Positions 22,701 through 33,833 of a DNA stretch of 64,000 nt are shown in pieces. Source of the DNA: Meandrina meandrites (Eukaryota > Cnidaria > Anthozoa > Scleractinia > Meandrinidae); assembly GCA_963693305.1 (NCBI GenBank), contig OY855906.1, positions 16,732,161 to 16,796,160 on the forward strand, written 5' to 3'. The notes beneath the pieces are model-generated. The model was not told where the DNA came from. It saw only the letters and a list, made by a program, of their open reading frames with translations, and made no database searches. How positions within the stretch are numbered: position 1 is the first letter of the stretch; the number at the start of each line of letters is the position of its first letter. The position numbers and the translations under genes were made by a program.

Positions 22701-23326
22701 AATCCTCCGTAAGAAAAAAGATGGCAGCGGTACATTTGACCACAATACCTTGCGAACCTAACACAGTGCATATGGCGCACAGAATGCTATGCTTTTGCGA
22801 AATTCATCCCTGTACTAACAACATTGTTCTTGCTGGGTTTCAAGGTTTTAGAGCTTTTGTGTGTGCTTTTATGAGCGTTTTTGCAGTTTTCGCGCGCTAA
22901 GCATTATAGGTAAATGTACCAGTCGCCATCTTTTTGCCTACGGTGGATTGATCCCTGGCCTCATTGAACGATCGATCGATCGATGCATGCATGATCTTTT
23001 CTTGATTTCGTGAGATTTTCTAGTGAGAGCGATGTGATAATGTAAGGATTGGAGAAGTGACAGCAAACTGCGTTTGTTTTACTAAAAGCAAAATGAGATG
23101 TAGTGGAGAAGCCAACAGAATGTAGTTTTGACAATGTCTGCCAAGCATGTTTACTCTGCGTTCGTAAAATTGGATCAACGGCGCACATGTCACAGAAGTA
23201 GAGTATTACTGTACTTATTGAGTACACTTTTTAAAATAGTGTTGCCCCAAACAAAACAAACAACATTTAACAGCAAGCAGACTGGAGTGAAAGCTAACTG
23301 CAAGCAAACCAGAATGAAAACTAACC

Positions 23327-24645
23327 CAGTGTTCTCCAAAATAGGTGGTAACCGGCAAAACTAACTGCTTGCAGCACCACCCAGCAGGCTAATGACAAAG
23401 CAATGCCACTTGTTGCACCAACGCAGTTGTGATAAAAAATGATAGAATAGGTAGAATATAAACAGCGAAAAATGCAATATTCATTTACAACAGTTTGTGC
23501 CAGTGTTCTAATTCAATATCTTTATTTCTCTTCACCTTCCAAATCTTTGATTGCTGTTATCTTTCGAAAAAAGAGCATGTTTTGGCGGCCTTTCTTCACA
23601 ATGAATCGGCAGCAATAGCTGCTCTCCCTTCATTTTGTCTGTTCTGTCCATTGACAATGAAAGAATTCACAAGGCAAATAGGTAAAAAGAATTTATTTTC
23701 AGTGAGAAATATTACGGAGAAAATAAGCTTATGGTGGTTGATTGCTAAGTTTACCGTGGCTCACGTGTGGTGAAGGGAAAGTCAGCTTTTGTTGTGAACT
23801 TCTTCTAATTAAGTTAGTAATTGTTTAAAATGAAACCCAGGCAGCAGGTTAAAGGAAGCCTTGAGAATACAACCCTTCAGCAATGCCATTGCAAAGAGAA
23901 AGGAAGCTGTAGCGATTCATAGCAAAGACAAAACGAGATCGCCGATTTCTCAAGTACTACATCAAGTAAACGACAACAAGTATATCTCCTTTAAACACTG
24001 GAAAGAAAATTTTATACAATTTTTTCTTAGGATGTATAAAAAGACGACAGTACGGCCAGAAAAAGGTTCTTGTAAAATAAAATTTGACCAGCATAGGGAA
24101 ACACTAGAAAACAACTGAGATTCAACAGTAGTTCTTTACTGAGGGTCCCCTATACCCCTTTGCAAAACTGAATCACGTAAAAATATTTGGCCTTTTCACA
24201 CGTCACGAATAATTACCAAAATGTTTTCACGTTCATGCAAAAATCAAGGCGATCGCAGTTTAGACTTTAGCGCTCGGAAGACGTAAAACTGCAAAATTTG
24301 ATTTGAGTGTTGCATATCACGTCTCAATGGCTTACAAAGTTTCATCTGTTCAAAACCTAACCACAGAGAATTGATAATTGAGCCACGAACAAGATATGAT
24401 TCACCAATCACGTCTAATTCAACTATTCGTTCACAGGTCACGTTTAAGTTAAAAATTGCTTTCACGTGCACGTGAAAAGATCTTGAAATTGGCAATCACG
24501 AATCACAAAAAAATAAAACCTTCAATCACGTTTCACGGAAAAATAAATTACTCCAATCACGCTTCACGTAAAAAGTATAGGGGACCCTCTTTACTGGTTT
24601 GAAAAGTTCTTTTACCTGCTGCGCTGAAAACTAAGGAGAACACTG
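23327..24645. mobile_element. hAT-type non-autonomous element, CAGTGTTCTCC ends
   Basis: The ends CAGTGTTCTCC and GGAGAACACTG are perfect 11-bp inverted repeats. CTAACC flanks both sides (23321-23326 and 24646-24651), a 6-bp TSD. The same family occurs at 34366-35498 with CAGGGTTCTCC ends and similar interior features (GGTGGTAACCGG or GGCGGTAACCGG near the left, TGAAAACTA near the right). A smaller element (24141-24589) is nested inside. No transposase remains. Confidence 0.75.
24141..24589. mobile_element. 449-bp MITE nested in the 23.3-kb element
   Basis: The ends GAGGGTCCCCTATAC and GTATAGGGGACCCTC are perfect inverted repeats, and TTTACT flanks both sides (24135-24140, 24590-24595). The interior is packed with short TCACG/CGTGA motifs. 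A related, endless patch of the same motifs occurs at about 48190-48270. Confidence 0.8.
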
Positions 24646-24953
24646 CTAACCACAACAAAAATGCACTTCAGACTAAGCGCGGGCTTGGGGTAAGCGTATA
24701 AACCCTAACCCAGGGCTCGAAAATGTTTTTGAAGTCTTTATAGCCATGGGCTAGCTGGTATTGCTACTTTACTAGCCCAGAGCCTGTGAGCTCTAGCCCT
24801 CTTTCAGTTCAGTTGTTGCCCTTTCTTTCGATTCGTGTTGTATTTGCATTCCACAATCTTCATGCTCCTGTGAACACTGATGACTCTTCAATCTTTTATG
24901 GATCAATGCGAAAATTTGATGTACCTCTAAATAAAGGGCTGGATTTGTCCGCT

Positions 24954-25029
24954 AAAGGTGGATACCGTAAGGCATACCGCTAAAGGTGGACACCGTAAGG
25001 CATACCGCTAAAGGTGGACACCGTAAGGC
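24954..25029 (+). repeat. 30-bp tandem repeat at the 5' edge of the LINE
   Basis: A unit containing CCGCTAAAGGTGGACACCGT and AAGGCATA is repeated about 2.5 times. The last copy runs into the reverse transcriptase ORF, so the duplication marks the 5'-truncated edge of the insertion. Confidence 0.7.
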
Positions 25030-26908
25030 TATCAAATCGAACTCGTCTTTCCATTGGACTGAGTATAGAAGGCTCAGAAATTTGGTGAACCGTGAAATTA
25101 AGTCTGCCAAATCCAGTTATTATTGTGACTTAATCAGAGAAGCTAGGGGAGATTCAAGTAAATTATGGAAGGCTGTAAACAAAGCGTCATCTCGTACCAA
25201 CAAATCTTCGACTCCACAATGTATTATCGCTGACGGAGCTCATTATACAACTCCGCAGTCTATCGCTTCTGCACTGAACTCTCACTTTGCTTCAATAGGG
25301 AGGATTCTAGCTGACAAAATAACATCTGTAGCTCGCACTTCATTGCCGATTGCTCGTCTTTCTGGATCGTTTCAATTAAAAGAAATTAGCGAAGCGGTTG
25401 TCCTTGAACAATTGCTTAGTCTCAAGGTTAACAAAGCTATTGGCTTGGACAATATAAGTGCAAGGCTTTTGAAGTGTGGCGCTCAATCAATTAGTCATTC
25501 CATCACAAAGTTAATAAATTTGTCTATACGCTCAGGAAAGTTTCCGGGGATATGGAAGTGCTCTAAAGTGACAGCTTTGTTCAAATCGGGTGACCGAACA
25601 AATGCAACAAATTATCGTCCCATCTCAATACTGCCCACTCTCAGCAAGATCTTAGAAAGAGTAATCCACTCCCAACTGTACGAACACCTGGCCTCAAACA
25701 ATTTAATTTCAAACAAGCAGTTCGGTTTCCGGTCCAAACGTTCAACAGCCACTGCATTGACTGGTTTTGCCGATGAAGTCTTATTAAACATGGAAAGAGG
25801 GAACATCTGTGGTGCCGTATTTCTGGATCTTACAAAGGCGTTCGATACAGTCGATCACGGGATTTTGATGTCCAAATTGTCATCAGTTGGAGTCTCCCCC
25901 AGGTCTTTGGAGTGGTTTGCTTCGTACCTTAGAAATCGCAAACAGCAAACTTCCTGTGAAAATAATTTATCCGAAGCCCTTCCCGTTACTTTCGGTGTTC
26001 CACAAGGAAGTATCTTGGGACCGTTATTGTTCCTTGTGTACATCAATGAGCTACCTGCTGTTATTGAACACTCCGAGGTGTCATTGTACGCTGACGATAC
26101 TGTTCTTTACTGCTTTTCAAAAGAACCGCACCAGCTGGAGAGCAAATTAAACGCAGATCTTTACAACGTAGCAATGTGGCTAAAAGCGAACAAACTTACA
26201 TTGAACCTTACAAAGACAAAATCCATGTTAATCGGTAGCAACAGAAAATTAGTAAATATTTCCTCAATGTCTCTATCTATTTTTGATTGTAAATTAGATA
26301 GTGTTAGTACGTTTAAATATTTAGGGATTAAGCTGGCCTCAGACTTCACATGGTCTGATCATGTAGAGCATGTAATTTCTAAAGTAAATCAGCGACTCGG
26401 TCTTTTACGTAGGATAAAACATTTGTTACCTTTCACCGCTCGCCTACTTTTCTACAACAGCCTTGTTTTACCAATTTTTGATTATGCTGATCTTGTGTGG
26501 GGCGACAAGAACAATGTGGAGCTTATGAATGACCTACAGGTTTTACAAAACAAAGCCGCGAAAATCATCCTGGACAGACAACTTTATTCGTCAGCTTCTG
26601 ATGCCCTCGTAGCTTTAAAGTGGCTTAACCTAGAACAACGTAGATTTTATCATCGCTGTATATATGTTTATAAGTGTATTAATGGACTTATGGATCACTC
26701 TATGGAGTTACTAGCTCACAGGGACATTCATAGCTATAACACAAGGAACAAAGATATGCTTAGGCTACCTCGTGTAACCAAAAATTGGGGAAAGCAGAGA
26801 GTGTGTTATCACTCTCTGAAAGACTGGAACAACCTAGACAGAGACACCAGAAATGCACCTGATCTTGTAAATTTTAAGCGTAGCGTTCTAAGTAGGTTTG
26901 TTAGTTAA
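24986..26908 (+). CDS. LINE (CR1/L2/Jockey-like) reverse transcriptase, 5' truncated
   Basis: This open frame of 640 codons has no internal stop. In order it shows the pre-RT region, NYRPISILPTLSKILERVI (about residues 210-228), FRSKRSTATAL, the motif A aspartate in FLDLTKAFDTVDHGIL, GVPQGSILGPLLFLVYINEL, the catalytic YADD in LYADDTVLY, and the C-terminal region ending in SLKDWNNL. It would copy its own RNA by target-primed reverse transcription. The usual N-terminal endonuclease is absent, so this copy is dead on arrival although its RT reads intact. The 3' untranslated region runs to about 27113, with AATAAA and a short ATT repeat tail. The exact clade cannot be fixed by eye. Confidence 0.9.
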   Translation: MDTVRHTAKGGHRKAIKSNSSFHWTEYRRLRNLVNREIKSAKSSYYCDLIREARGDSSKLWKAVNKASSRTNKSSTPQCIIADGAHYTTPQSIASALNSHFASIGRILADKITSVARTSLPIARLSGSFQLKEISEAVVLEQLLSLKVNKAIGLDNISARLLKCGAQSISHSITKLINLSIRSGKFPGIWKCSKVTALFKSGDRTNATNYRPISILPTLSKILERVIHSQLYEHLASNNLISNKQFGFRSKRSTATALTGFADEVLLNMERGNICGAVFLDLTKAFDTVDHGILMSKLSSVGVSPRSLEWFASYLRNRKQQTSCENNLSEALPVTFGVPQGSILGPLLFLVYINELPAVIEHSEVSLYADDTVLYCFSKEPHQLESKLNADLYNVAMWLKANKLTLNLTKTKSMLIGSNRKLVNISSMSLSIFDCKLDSVSTFKYLGIKLASDFTWSDHVEHVISKVNQRLGLLRRIKHLLPFTARLLFYNSLVLPIFDYADLVWGDKNNVELMNDLQVLQNKAAKIILDRQLYSSASDALVALKWLNLEQRRFYHRCIYVYKCINGLMDHSMELLAHRDIHSYNTRNKDMLRLPRVTKNWGKQRVCYHSLKDWNNLDRDTRNAPDLVNFKRSVLSRFVS

Positions 26909-28101
26909 CTCTTTCTTTTGTACTCAAGTTAGTTTTTAATAATAGTTGTTAACTCTAAGGTTTTTTTTTTTTTTTTTTATTTGTATAGTCTTATTTATTT
27001 ATATAGTCGTTTTATTGTATATAGTCTTATTTAGTATTTTTAATCTTAGTTAGGACCTTTCTGAAAACCACTGTATAGTGAATGAAGGCTTCCTAATAAA
27101 AGATTATTATTATTAACATCACACCCTTTTCCTTTTCATACTACGCCACGGCCATTTTGTTTTCCACTGTGGAAGAAACAAACGTTTTCGCTACGTATCA
27201 AAGATCTGAATTTTATCTGCAGCAGCTGGCCCATCGGCACTCTGCTTACGCTGATCTTCAGCAACACCATCTCCTTTTTTTGCGTGAAGCCATAGTTCAA
27301 GAGGCTCATTCAAGAAACAAAGTAAAATACATTCATAATGAGCCTCTTTGTACATGTCCAAGTGACCCGAGGACCAAAGTGGTTCCCAGACTTCTCCTGT
27401 CCACATTGAACGCCTTGCAAATTTTCTCTTTAAATCGCTTACTCGCCGTCTTTTAAACCCGCTTTTGACTCCTTCGTGGCATAGGTGGAAATAGACAACA
27501 TTAGACCTGACTTTTCCTGTAATTAATTTCATCTTTTCTTAATATTTCAATGCAGATCTTGCCAGTCAAATCAACAACTGGGCTATTAAGTGGCTTGCTA
27601 GCCCACTGGGCTAGGAAGTACTTTATTCACTAGCCAAATGAAAATTTTTGCTAGCCCCGGGAGTCAGGCTAGCGGATTTTTCGAACCCTGCCTAACCCTA
27701 ACCATAATGCTGGGCTTATCGGTAAGGGTTATGCTTATTGGTTAGGGTTAGGGTAAGCGTTTTTGGTAGGTTAGGGCTTGGCTGGGGTTAAAACAGTAAC
27801 TGGTTAAACTGCTAAACTGCGCTGATTTAATTGTTTTGAGAAACAAAAGGTTTCTTTGGTTTATATCTAATCAAAGAAAGCACTTTCAAAGTCCTGGGCC
27901 CGGTTGTTCGAAAGAGGGTTAAATTAACCTTGGGTTAGACCTTAACCTGAGATTAAATTTCTTAACCGTAGGTTTGTTAACCCGGAGTTAAAAGAGCGTT
28001 GTTCAAAGCGCGGTTAGTGGTCAGGTTAGTTAACTTCGGGTTAAACGCGGCTAACCCGCGGATACCATCCCATAATACTCTTCGTTTGTTTTGACAACGA
28101 A

Positions 28102-28419
28102 ATGGCTTCCCCCGAAATTGTCGTTTTGGCAGAAGCGCCACGCAAAAAGGCAAGAAAACAAAATTTCAGTCCAACCGAGATTGCTACACTTACAGAAAAA
28201 GTAGAGGAAAATTTAGCAATTTTACAAAGCAAGCTGAGAAACAGTATAACTAACCAGAAAAAAATGAACTCTGGAGTAAAATTGCTTATCTACGCTGACA
28301 GTGTCCCCAATTACTTACAGAAAACTTCCACTGGCGAAAAATCTCAGTGCGATAAGTATTTGGTGAAGTGGTGTGAGAGCGTGGTTTCGTGCTGTGCTTC
28401 TACGAAGATCTCGAGCTAG
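28102..28419 (+). pseudogene. Myb/SANT-like protein of a Harbinger element, truncated
   Basis: The ORF opens with ATG at 28102 and carries RKKARKQNFSPTEIATLTEK then KLRNSITNQKK, the first part of the Myb/SANT-like DNA-binding domain that partners Harbinger transposases. The remaining part of the domain is missing; after about codon 60 the frame reads into antisense transposase sequence. Confidence 0.65.
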
Positions 28420-28575
28420 AAGGTTTGTTATGTACAAAATCGACTGTCTACCAAATCTGTATCGAGCTCGCAACTCTTCGTCAGTGTAGTCATCGATTAA
28501 AGAATTATTTGAGAGACGAAATTTTCGTGGCCTCCTGTGTCCTCGCTCGACATTAAAAAACAACAAGTTCGCCAT
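28315..28575 (-). pseudogene. Harbinger transposase N-terminus, truncated
   Basis: On the minus strand the ORF reads DDYTDEELRARYRFGRQSI and ends HALTPLHQILIALRFFASGS, which is the N-terminal helix-rich region of HARBI1-like nucleases. The whole DDE catalytic domain is deleted. It overlaps the Myb-like ORF in antisense, which results from the deletion that fused the two genes. Confidence 0.75.
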
Positions 28576-28789
28576 ATTGTTTCAATTTTCCTTTATTTAA
28601 CCCGAGGATAGTGAGTTAACCCACCTAGCTAGGTGGGTTAAATTTAACCCGCTGTTTACCCCGAGGTTAGTGTTAACTTACCTTCGAACAACAGAACTAA
28701 CCTGCGGATAAAATTTAACCAGAGGTTAAGTCGATTTAACCCGAGGTTAGGAGTTAACCCTCTTTCGAACAACCGGGCCCTGTTTTTTC

Positions 28790-29700
28790 ATGCCTGATTT
28801 TCTCAGAAACCAGGCACACAAGAGCGGTAAAGAATACAGGACAATGTTTAACACCTGTCAACCAACTCGCATGCGAAATTTGGAGCTGTTCTGACAATTT
28901 TCACTTTTGCCAAAAATCACCAGTGCCCTCCCTTTTTTGACCAGACCCTTCAATTGTTTATGCCACCACGTTGAACTTCATCAATTTTCGGCATTCTTCG
29001 CACTATAATTGGTCATGTGTTGCCACACACACTTCAAACAATGGTTTTCTAAGAAGATTTCAAAATATAATGGCACCTGATTGCACCCAACAGACACGAT
29101 CTCGTGATGTGAAATTGGCAAGCCTACACAGACCACTCTGAAAGGTATTTTAAGAATAAAGTTGTAGATTTATCATATCTGGATGAAATTTTATGTAGTT
29201 TGTTGTTATGGTGTACTGTAACAGAAACTTTACACGGGAGCCCAGAACGAAAGGAGTTTTCTTTGAGATGCGAGTGCTATGTAACTCATCAGCATGCGTT
29301 TTTTACTTTAAAACTCAATATCTAAGGAAGCAAGCAGCTTTCCACTCCAGGTTCCCGCAGGATTTTCCCTTTTCTGTATGGGAATAGACTCCTACATTTC
29401 ATTATGACCAGCTTAAAGCCATAAAACGAAAATTTTTTTGTCACCTGAGGTGTGAAAATTGTCACCTCAAACATCAATTTTTCTTAAAAGTATTAAAGCT
29501 CTTTCATAATATATCTAACAATTCAGAGATTTTGTTTTTGCATGTACAGACGGTAATTTGGCATTTTAGCAAGTACAGTGTGTTGCCCAGTTTCCAGGCA
29601 AAATAAAATTAAATCAGTTATTTTTGTTGGGATTTTCAATTCTCATGCACCGAAGCGTACTGATGGAAATACAAACATTTCAGCTAAATATAGTTGGTTT
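28790..29700. other. No recognised feature
   Basis: AT-rich sequence with no ORF above 60 codons and no clear repeat ends. Confidence 0.5.
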
Positions 29701-29715
29701 TGGCGGCCAAGAAAC

Positions 29716-30133
29716 GGCATGTACTAAAACCCGAAACAACGAAACGAAACCACCGAAATGAAACGAGCGAAACTACCAAAACGAAACGGCCGAAACAGCC
29801 GAAACGAAACAAAATCACCGAAACAAGCAAAACCCATTACCATTATTGAGAGCTAACTGTAAACAGGCTAACCCGAGTGATATTCAGGCTAACCGGAGTG
29901 TACCTTGCACTCAGGTTAGCCTAAATAGCACTCCGGTTAGCCTGCACATCGCTCAGGTTAGCCTGAAAAACGCCCAGGTTAGCCTGTTTACGGTTAGCTC
30001 TCAATAAAAGTAATGGTTTTCCTTGTTTTGGCGATTTTGTTTTGTTTCGGTCGTTTCTGCCGTTTCGTTTCGGTCGTTTCGCTCGTTTCATTTCGGTGGT
30101 TTCGTTTCGTTGTTTCGGGTTTTAGTACATGCC
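29716..30133. mobile_element. 418-bp foldback element with 9-bp TSD
   Basis: Arms of about 165 bp are inverted copies, starting GGCATGTACTAAAACCCGAA and rich in CGAAACGA-type repeats. They enclose a centre with several CAGGCTAACC/GGTTAGCCTG motifs. CCAAGAAAC is present on both sides (29707-29715, 30134-30142), a perfect 9-bp TSD pointing to Mutator-type transposition. The 75-codon ORF on the right arm is a palindrome artefact. Confidence 0.85.
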
Positions 30134-30794
30134 CCAAGAAACAACCAAGCAATGATAAATTCTGTTCAGGCGAGTTAACGTTTACGGCTAATTTTTGTGC
30201 TTTTCACTGCACACCAAAGCTAACCTATAAAAACAAATAGCTTGTTTCGTTGGAAATTTATCAAGGAACTTTATAATTTTTTGGCAGGGTTCTGTCACCA
30301 CAAGCTAGAATTTAGCTGTTCCTGAATTTCAGCCGCCAAACTCTTAACAAAGCTTTGGGGCTGTGGTGCCAGTTTCCGGACACAAATTATTCATAACTTA
30401 GCTTTATTCAGTGAAATAACCGAGGTTTATAATCTATTGCTCGAAAAATTTGTGACACGTAAGCAATAAGTACAAAAACACCGAAAGCAAGCATACAGTA
30501 CATGCTTATATTTATTGTCAACAAAAGTGTAAGCGCCTGAATACCGTATTTACCCGTGTATAATGCGCACTTTTTTTCCGAGAAACTAACCTTCAAATTC
30601 GCGGTGCGTATTATACACGGGCCCCATTGTTTGGTTACGTTCTCATTAGCATAATGTAAACAGAAAAGACAAAAGCTTCACTGTAAGTGGTTTTTAATAA
30701 CTGTGGTAAGATAAACAACCAATGAAAAGTTTACAATTTCAATCCGTGAATAAATTAGACTGACTATTTAAACAAAACAGCTGACGAACAAAAC

Positions 30795-31286
30795 ATGTCT
30801 CTCTTGAGTGATCACAACATCAACATGTCAACAAAACTTACCTTTACGAAACGTCAAAGCTACACTGTGTCTGATAAATTAAGAATTATCCAGTTTGCCG
30901 AGCAGAATGGAAATCGTGCTGCAGAACGTGAATTTGGTGTTTCGGAGAGCAATGTCAGGCTGTGGCGAAAGAGTAAAGAAAACCTCGAGAAGATGCCTCG
31001 ATTGAAGCGTGCGAACCGTGGAAAGAAAGCTGCGTGGCCGGAGTTAGAGATCGATCTGCTGGCGTGGATTACTGAAAAAAGAAACAACGGCCTTGCCATT
31101 CTGCCATCCATAGTGCGGCTAAAAGCACTTGATCCTTCTAAGGATGAGAAGTACAACATTCCTGAAGGGCATTTCAAAGCGGGAAATCACTGGTGTCAAC
31201 GCTTCATGAAAAGGAACAATCTGTCACTTCGACAGAAAACAACTCTAGCACAGCGTCTTCCGGATGATTACGAGGAGAAGAGTTGA
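30795..31286 (+). pseudogene. Pogo-type transposase, DNA-binding half
   Basis: The ORF of 163 codons begins near the element's left end. It shows a Brinker/psq-type helix-turn-helix (SYTVSDKLRIIQFAEQNGNR to ESNVRLWRKSKENL), then a CENP-B-type second helix-turn-helix (ELEIDLLAWITEKRNNG to HWCQRFMKRNNLSLRQKT). It ends at a stop where the catalytic domain should begin. AGGAGAAG occurs at both sides of the breakpoint (31270 and 31302), consistent with a microhomology deletion of about 80 codons that removed the first catalytic aspartate. Confidence 0.85.
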
Positions 31287-31299
31287 GTTGTCGTCTCTG

Positions 31300-31841
31300 C
31301 CCAGGAGAAGGGATGGATGGATACCGACCAAATGAAAGTTTGGATCGACAAAGTATGGCATTGGCAGTTTGGTGGCCCGAGGAAGAGCCTGCTTGTTTAT
31401 GACGCATTCGAAGCCCACGTGACCGACCGAGTGAAAGCGTTGTTCAAACGTGAGAGAACTGATTTAGCTGTGATTCCTGGCTGGTTAACCTCAATTCTCA
31501 AGCTGCTTGATGTTTCTTTAAACAAGCCGTTTAAAGATGGAGTTCGTAGGCAATGGATGCAGTGGATGGCCGAGGGGATTCACGAATTTACGGCAACTGG
31601 ACGGCAGAAGAAAGCTTCAGAGGAACTGATCTGTTCGTGGATTTCGCAAGCGTGGAATGACATTCCTGCAGAAATGATCACTTCCTCTTTTCTGAAATGT
31701 GGCATCACAAACAATTTGGATGGATCAGAAGATGATTTAGTTTATAATTCAGCAGCGGACACTGATGAACTCGATGATTCATTCATCAGAGAACTGTTTG
31801 CATCGGACTCCGAGTCAGATTTCGAAGGCTTCGTTGTCTGA
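31300..31841 (+). pseudogene. Pogo-type transposase, C-terminal half of the DDE domain
   Basis: In another frame from the first half, it resumes at EKGWMDTDQMKVWIDKVW and continues with SLLVYDAFEAH, which carries the second catalytic aspartate. AVIPGWLTSILKLLDVSLNK and an acidic C-terminus (EDDLVYNSAADTDELDDS) follow. With the first aspartate missing, the copy cannot be active. Similarity to CENP-B and Tigger-derived host proteins is through the shared transposase ancestor. Confidence 0.8.
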
Positions 31842-32307
31842 AAGACACTGAACTTTGATCATGATTGATCACATCGAAACGCTAGTGCTGTGAGTACAAA
31901 TGTAAACTAGGAGTAATCATAGATTATGCAGTGCGTTCGCCATGCTTGCCATTGAAGAACACGCCACCACAAGATTAGGATGCGTATTGCTACCGTTGAG
32001 CGCAAGAATTGTTTACAGCCTATCGTTATCCGCTTAATAGAATTCTTTTTTCGCTGTCTTTGCGGCTGATGTCATTGTTGACGTTGATGTAACGCAATTA
32101 ATTGCCTTCTAATGTCTTCTCGCATGAGACATACCGACATACCGACATACATACCGACATAGAACGACTTTCGCTTGCGCATTCACAGGACAACCACGGG
32201 ACCACAGGTCACCACAAGATTAGGATGCGTTCTCCTATCGTCGAACGCAATAATCTTAAGCTTAAGTTTAAACGATAATGTCAACAGGTAATAGGTAAAA
32301 CAACAAG

Positions 32308-33270
32308 CAGGGCTCGACACTAACGGTAGCCAACTAGCCACAGACTAGTAGAAATTCAGTTTTGGCTAGTAGGTTTTCGATTTCCACTAGCCACTTTGGC
32401 TAGTAAACAAAATGAAATTGGCCGAACTAGTTTCTGTCATTCACAAGGGCATAATGGATATAAGACTGGGTTCAAAATAGCAGCCGGCTGTCGGCGGTAG
32501 CCGGCACTTTGACGACACTTGCCGGCTACTTTTCACCGAAGAAATATAAAATATCGTGCCTTGATCGGTCAACTGAAATCAGTTGCTGTAAGTTGAAGGA
32601 AACATTTTATATCAGACAATGAAGCAGCTACAGAGCTAGAAAGTGCGACTCACTGGTGGCTAATGCGACCAAAATTTCATCTTTGCCGACTAAAACTTCT
32701 GGTTTTGCGGTTTAGTCGCCAATGTGGCAACTTCATTTCAGTGTTAAGATGAATAACGGGCCGCCCCACCTTCTCAGGTATTGTGTCTCTCCAGAAAATT
32801 ATATTGGAAGATCTTATTTACTTCTCAAACATTCAAAATAAGAAAAGAAGTCAAATTGCTCCAATCCATTCTTTTGCTTTGCTGTAAAATACTTTCAGTT
32901 CGGAAAACTTGCAAATGGCCGACTGTATTTGAAATCGCCCCAGAATGCATTGCAAGCTTATGGGTACGTCATGTATGCATATGGATTGTGTCCCTTGAAA
33001 ACGCTGGGGAAAAAATGAGCCTTGACAAAAAAAGCCGACAAATTCAGGTTAAAAACGAAATTTTATTTTGAACCCTGCGGCTCTAAGAGGATATTTAACT
33101 GGCGGTAAAAAAAAGAGAAAGGCAAAGACAATAGAAGTAAATGACCCTCTGAGGAAGGTGCAAGTACAAAACCTCCACCGCTTGGCTAGTAAAAAAAATT
33201 TTTGGCTAGTAACATCTAAGTTGTCACTAGCCACTAGGCTAGTAAGTTGAAAAGTTAGTGTCGAGCCCTG
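32308..33270. mobile_element. hAT-type element nested in the pogo element
   Basis: The ends CAGGGCTCGACACTAAC and GTTAGTGTCGAGCCCTG are perfect 17-bp inverted repeats flanked by ACAAG on both sides (32303-32307, 33271-33275), a 5-bp TSD. CTAGCCA/TGGCTAG motifs follow each end, as in the element at 24711-27690, so these are related families. No transposase is seen. Confidence 0.8.
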
Positions 33271-33833
33271 ACAAGTTTTCTTAGCTGTAAAATTGTCTTA
33301 TTGAATAGAAAACATGAAAGTTAGGTTTTGTTATTGTGACTGCCTTCGCATGAACGTTTGTAAATAGGTTTTAGCACGTACCACAAACTGCAACTAGTAT
33401 GATATTATTGTAAATGCCCTAGTCGATTTCCAGTTGAATAAATAATTTTAAAATGATTTAACGTTTGGTTTTCCTTTTGAATATTTTTTTTGGGCATTTA
33501 ATGGTAAAAAATTAGGGTAAATACACGGGTAAATACGGTATTGAAGATCCAGAAACGAGAACGGCATTTCGATCGGTCGTACACAATTTTCGTAAAGCGG
33601 TTGACGAGTAATCATTGCCGAATAAACCAATATTCGGACATAACTGATACATCAGGTACTGACAAGTAGGTTTGAGTCGACTTAAAGGGTATCCAGTCAT
33701 TTCGCCTGCATTTTTGCAAGATGTTTCGCCTACAAGTCGATTCGCCTACACTAAAGTTGATCGGAAAATGTTCTGATGTTCTATATCTGGATGGCTGGAC
33801 TGGATTAGCTGGCCAGAAACAAGGTAACTTTAA

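Larger units (their letters stand above)
24711..27690. mobile_element. hAT-type element interrupted by a LINE
   Basis: The ends CAGGGCTCGAAAA and TTTTTCGAACCCTG are inverted repeats, flanked by CCTAACC on both sides (24704-24710, 27691-27697). The flanks are CCCTAA-rich, so the duplication could partly be chance. CTAGCC motifs near both ends are shared with the element at 32308-33270. The LINE at about 24950-27118 lies within it. A 113-codon minus-strand ORF at 27191-27532 shows no domain. Confidence 0.6.
27897..28779. mobile_element. Harbinger-type element, internally deleted
   Basis: The ends GGCCCGGTTGTTCGAAAGAG and CTCTTTCGAACAACCGGGCC are perfect inverted repeats, continued by imperfect GGTTAA/TTAACC arrays. 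CTG flanks both sides (27894-27896 and 28780-28782), the 3-bp TSD length of Harbinger elements. Remnants of both expected genes face each other inside: a Myb/SANT-like ORF from the left and a nuclease N-terminus from the right. Confidence 0.8.
30544..33538. mobile_element. Pogo/Tigger element with TA target-site duplication
   Basis: The ends CCGTATTTACCCGTGTAT (30544) and its inverted copy ending 33538 are flanked by TA on each side, as for the pogo branch of Tc1/mariner. A hairpin follows the left end (GTGTATAATGCGCAC at about 30556, GTGCGTATTATACAC at about 30603). It holds two transposase fragments (30795-31286 and 31317-31841) and a nested hAT-type element (32308-33270). A 20-bp direct repeat, CCACAAGATTAGGATGCGT, occurs at about 31968 and 32214. 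Confidence 0.85.

Noticed and set aside
27690..27765. Interstitial telomere sequence
   Set aside because: A few GGTTAGGG/CCCTAA motifs occur beside a transposon flank, but they are too short and irregular to call.
29990..30240. 75-codon ORF with CGTTTC repeats
   Set aside because: It lies on one arm of the foldback element at 29716-30133 and is a by-product of the repeats.
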